Both the position numbers and the translations under genes were made by a program. A DNA stretch of 64,000 nt, taken from Halococcus agarilyticus (GTDB lineage Archaea > Halobacteriota > Halobacteria > Halobacteriales > Halococcaceae). The stretch is taken from the NCBI RefSeq assembly GCF_000334895.1, contig NZ_BAFM01000018.1:1-64000 (forward strand). Direction: 5' to 3'. Under the pieces are notes generated by a model. The model was not told where the DNA came from. It saw only the letters and a program-made list of their open reading frames with translations, and did no database searches. Of this stretch, positions 61,516 to 64,000 are shown in pieces. The first letter of the stretch is position 1, and each line of letters starts with the position of its first letter.

Positions 61516-61532
61516 GTTTGGTCATCGCAAAC
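61516..61532. promoter_or_regulatory. GTTTG-N7-CAAAC palindrome, site 4 (IclR promoter)
   Basis: GTTTGGTCATCGCAAAC ends at the base before the TATA box of the IclR gene, where a bound regulator would block TFB and TBP. It is the best evidence that IclR controls itself and this set of sites. Confidence 0.65.
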
Positions 61533-61540
61533 GTTTATAC
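61533..61540 (+). promoter_or_regulatory. TATA box of the IclR regulator gene
   Basis: GTTTATAC is centred about 27 bases before the ATG at 61564, predicting a leaderless transcript. Confidence 0.6.
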
Positions 61541-61563
61541 AGGTTCGCCACAGATGATATGCC

Positions 61564-62358
61564 ATGAGCAAGCAAACAAAAGGGAACGAAGCGGGGAAAC
61601 GGCAGGTGGCGTCGGTCGCCAACGCCTGTGATATCATCGATTTACTCTACGAACAGGACGGGGCCAGGGTCAGCGAAATCGCTGAGGCACTAGGACTGAA
61701 TAAAGGGACGGTTCACACTCAGCTATCGACGCTCAAGGAACGGGGATACGTCCACATGCGAGGAAAAGTCTACCACCCGAGTATGCGGTTTCTCGAAATC
61801 GGCGAGGGCGTCAAGACCCAGATAGAGGTTTTCAAGGCCGCCCGCGACGAACTCCACCAACTGGCCGAACAGACTGACGAATACGCCCACCTGATGATCG
61901 AACAGAACGGGTGGGGATACATCATCCATAAAGAGAAAGGCGACAAGGCGGCCACGACGACATCGCGGGCGGGCAAGAAACTACACCTCCATTACACCTC
62001 CACCGGCAAGGCGATTCTCGCGCATCTTCCTGACGAACGAGTTCGAGAGATCATCGACCTCCGGGGACTCCCGGAACGGACAGAAAAGACCATCACGGAC
62101 TACGAGAGCCTCCAGTCGGAACTAGCCGAGATACGAAAAACAGGCGTCTCCTACGACCGCGGCGAACAGATCAACGGTGCTCGGTGCGTCGGCGCACCGG
62201 TCCTAGAACCAGATGGGACGGTTCTCGGGGGAATCAGCGTCTCGGGACCGGTTAGTCGGATGAGCGGGGACTTCTACCAAGAGGAGTTACCAGATCTCGT
62301 CTCCAGTACGGCTAACATTATTGAGCTGAACATTGAGGTCGATCGGCTCGACAGTTGA
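61564..62358 (+). CDS. IclR-family transcription regulator
   Basis: A 264-residue regulator. The winged helix-turn-helix domain (about 15-85) has ACDIIDLLYEQDGARVSEIA and LGLNKGTVHTQLSTLKERGY; the effector domain (about 95-260) has HYTSTGKAILAHLP and SYDRGEQINGARCVGAPVL, the usual IclR ligand-binding pattern. IclR regulators bind short palindromes and respond to sugar acids or aromatic acids. It sits between the GH88 and SMP-30 genes and should sense a pathway intermediate. Confidence 0.93.
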   Translation: MSKQTKGNEAGKRQVASVANACDIIDLLYEQDGARVSEIAEALGLNKGTVHTQLSTLKERGYVHMRGKVYHPSMRFLEIGEGVKTQIEVFKAARDELHQLAEQTDEYAHLMIEQNGWGYIIHKEKGDKAATTTSRAGKKLHLHYTSTGKAILAHLPDERVREIIDLRGLPERTEKTITDYESLQSELAEIRKTGVSYDRGEQINGARCVGAPVLEPDGTVLGGISVSGPVSRMSGDFYQEELPDLVSSTANIIELNIEVDRLDS

Positions 62359-62372
62359 CTATCTGCAGATTG

Positions 62373-62389
62373 GTTTGGCTAACACAAAC
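62373..62389. promoter_or_regulatory. GTTTG-N7-CAAAC palindrome, site 5
   Basis: GTTTGGCTAACACAAAC lies about 20 bases upstream of the TATA box of the SMP-30 gene and fits the same consensus as the IclR-promoter site. Confidence 0.6.
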
Positions 62390-62410
62390 AAATTACGGAA
62401 TGGCATAGAT

Positions 62411-62420
62411 TCTTATATTC
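62411..62420 (+). promoter_or_regulatory. TATA box of the SMP-30 gene
   Basis: TCTTATATTC lies about 23-27 bases before the ATG at 62438, fitting a leaderless start. Confidence 0.55.
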
Positions 62421-62437
62421 TACTCGACTTGTGTAGC

Positions 62438-63319
62438 ATGGCCCGCACAATGAATACACCAACTCGTTACAACAACCACAGAAGTCAGTTAGCGGAGTGT
62501 CCGATGTGGCACCCGATGGAAGACTGCCTCTACTGGACCGACATTGACGAACAACGACTGCTTCGATTCCCCGGAAAGGATGGTGGGGTCGAAGTCGTCT
62601 GCCAAGATTGCCTCATCGGTGGCTTTACCCTCCAGTCCGACGGCTCACTGTTACTGTTCATGAACCACGGTACAGTGGGTAGATACGCCGACGGAGAGTT
62701 GCAGCGGGGCGTCTTCAGTCTTACCGGGATTTCGGGGCGATTCAACGACGTAGTTGCGGACCCGAATGGTCGGGTTTTCTGCGGTACGATGTCTGATGCT
62801 GACGAACCCGGACAGTTGTATCGACTGGACAGAGACGGCACGTTCGAGCAACTGCTCAGTCGAGTCCACGTTCCGAACGGGATGGGGTTCTCACCCGACT
62901 ACGAACAACTTTATGTTACAGAGACAAACAATCATCTGATACACGCATTTGACTATGACGTGGAATCCGGTTCGATTACCGATCGTGATACGTTCGCCGA
63001 TTTCAGGGATAGCGAAGGCAAGCCCGATGGATTGACCGTTGATGCGAAGGGCCGGGTTTGGTCGGCGCAGTGGGGTAGCGGCGACGTGGCCTGCTTTACC
63101 GAATCAGGGAAACTCGAAACCCGACTCTCTCTGCCGGTGATCAACGTGACGAGCGTCACATTCGGTGGACAGGAGCTGAATCAACTATTCATCAGCACGG
63201 CACGTAGTAACTCAAAACCCGATCACGAAGGCGGACATATCTTTTCAGTTGAGACTGTAGAATCTGGACAAACCGACCATTTTTCGAATGTCACTACACA
63301 ATCATCGGGAATATTTTGA
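62438..63319 (+). CDS. SMP-30/gluconolactonase-family lactonase
   Basis: A 293-residue six-bladed beta-propeller. The metal ligands are visible: Glu in LAECPMWHP near residue 19, Asn in HVPNGMGFSPD near 147, and Asp in GKPDGLTVDAKGRVW near 195. The family opens sugar lactones such as gluconolactone or glucarolactone. In this locus it would act after the uronate-dehydrogenase-like SDR. ATG 62450 is an alternative start; the leaderless promoter points to 62438. Confidence 0.9.
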   Translation: MARTMNTPTRYNNHRSQLAECPMWHPMEDCLYWTDIDEQRLLRFPGKDGGVEVVCQDCLIGGFTLQSDGSLLLFMNHGTVGRYADGELQRGVFSLTGISGRFNDVVADPNGRVFCGTMSDADEPGQLYRLDRDGTFEQLLSRVHVPNGMGFSPDYEQLYVTETNNHLIHAFDYDVESGSITDRDTFADFRDSEGKPDGLTVDAKGRVWSAQWGSGDVACFTESGKLETRLSLPVINVTSVTFGGQELNQLFISTARSNSKPDHEGGHIFSVETVESGQTDHFSNVTTQSSGIF

Positions 63320-63609
63320 TGTTTGGCTTTGTCTGGTCAACGTTCAGCAATTCCCCAACCAGACGGTGGTCATCGATCATCTGACTTGATTGTTGGATAT
63401 TCTAGTAGTAAACGAACTCGGCGAGCCAGTACACAGCGTTGGCAAGCCCGTCGTTCCAAATATTGGGAAGCGGCTGATCCGCATTTTGAGTGTCTGGGTT
63501 CTTTTTGATACTATCGCGGTAAATATAATCAATCTGACTGCTCAGATCCGTATGTGAGAGCGGTCAAGCACCCGAACCCGTCGACCAATAACTCTGCCGC
63601 AAACCTGTC
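63320..63609. other. Intergenic region before the broken PEP carboxylase
   Basis: AT-rich with no supported gene. There is no clear promoter for the fragment that follows. Confidence 0.35.
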
Positions 63610-63988
63610 GTGGACGCACCCACTGCACGCGTGCTCGAACAGTTCGATCGACTGAACGACTGGCAGCGCGAGTACGGCGCGGACGCCATCGATACCTACT
63701 GCATCTCGATGGCCGAGAAGTCAAGCCACATGCTCGAAATCCTTTTCCTCGCGGATCAGGCGGGCGCGGTCTCCCTCCCCGAATACTGTGGACTCGATGT
63801 CGTGCCGCTGCTCGAAACCGAGGCCGCGCTCGACGGCGCGCGAGATCATGGGTACCCTCTTCGACAACGAGGCGTACGGTCAGGCGCTCGCCGCCCGTGG
63901 GGTCGTCCAGAAGGTGATGCTCGGGTACTCGGACTCGAACAAGGAAGATGGCTTCTTCCCTACGAACTGGGATCTCCACCGTAACTAG
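63610..63988 (+). pseudogene. Phosphoenolpyruvate carboxylase fragment with frameshift
   Basis: The sequence IDTYCISMAEKSSHMLEILF then GLDVVPLLETEAALDGAR is clearly from PEP carboxylase, and after one frame change near 63840-63845 it continues IMGTLFDNEAYGQALAARG, LGYSDSNKEDGFF and NWDLHRN before a stop. Only about 125 of some 900 residues remain, from the catalytic barrel region. It has neither start nor end of the enzyme, so it is a remnant of a second ppc copy or of a rearrangement. Confidence 0.88.
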
Positions 63989-64000
63989 TGATAGTTAGAT

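Noticed and set aside
1-64000. CRISPR array, Cas genes, restriction or toxin-antitoxin system
   Set aside because: I found no regularly spaced repeats and no recognisable defence genes. The PIN domain at 36933 belongs to a large ATPase with a KH domain, not to a VapBC pair.
42670-64000. An integrase or a second tRNA-Arg end to close a genomic island
   Set aside because: Neither was seen to the right of the tRNA. The island idea rests on composition and debris only.

Overview
The window is haloarchaeal chromosome. Support comes from high-GC codon use, very acidic proteins, leaderless genes with a TATA box about 27 bases before the start codon, archaeal ribosomal proteins S3ae and S15, a KEOPS Pcc1 subunit, a DGGGP-synthase-type UbiA, halocyanin, HVO_0416-type zinc finger and a haloarchaeal 7S (SRP) RNA. 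Halococcus or a near relative is my guess; the sequence alone does not settle the genus.

From about 0.8 to 42.5 kb lies core genome: a phospholipase-D-like secreted protein, a lipid-synthesis/HEAT pair, halocyanin, the S15-RecJ-like-Pcc1-S3ae operon, a PrsW protease, citrate synthase, MATE exporter, threonine dehydratase, small membrane proteins, a creatininase, a thioredoxin-domain protein, geranylgeranyl reductase, a type I signal peptidase (SipW-like) cluster with a malectin/CBM protein, riboflavin synthase, a UvrD-type helicase, an M32 carboxypeptidase, an M20 peptidase, a PIN-KH ATPase, the 7S RNA and UbiA. Four tRNAs (Ala-GGC, Ser-GGA, Ile-GAT, Arg-TCG) are present. The spaces between genes are full of palindromic repeats of at least three families (called A, B, C here), and three tRNAs are followed by a stem-loop whose arms match the T-arm of that particular tRNA.

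From 42.7 to 47.5 kb, just after tRNA-Arg, the DNA is a graveyard of gene fragments and a decayed IS transposase around one intact 5'-nucleotidase-type gene. Base composition drops here.

From 47.5 to 63.3 kb is an accessory carbohydrate locus: two enolase-superfamily sugar-acid dehydratases, a sugar ABC transporter (ATPase, Tat lipoprotein binding protein, two permeases), a sulfatase, a uronate-dehydrogenase-like SDR, a DapA-family aldolase/dehydratase, an MFS transporter, a GH88 unsaturated uronyl hydrolase, an IclR regulator and an SMP-30 lactonase. Together they look like a pathway that imports sulfated, uronate-containing oligosaccharides, trims them and oxidises the uronic acid through aldarate. 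A 17-base palindrome, GTTTG-N7-CAAAC, occurs at five sites within 46.7-62.4 kb, including directly next to the IclR TATA box, and probably marks the operon's regulon. The right edge holds a broken piece of PEP carboxylase, and the left edge a frameshifted unknown gene.
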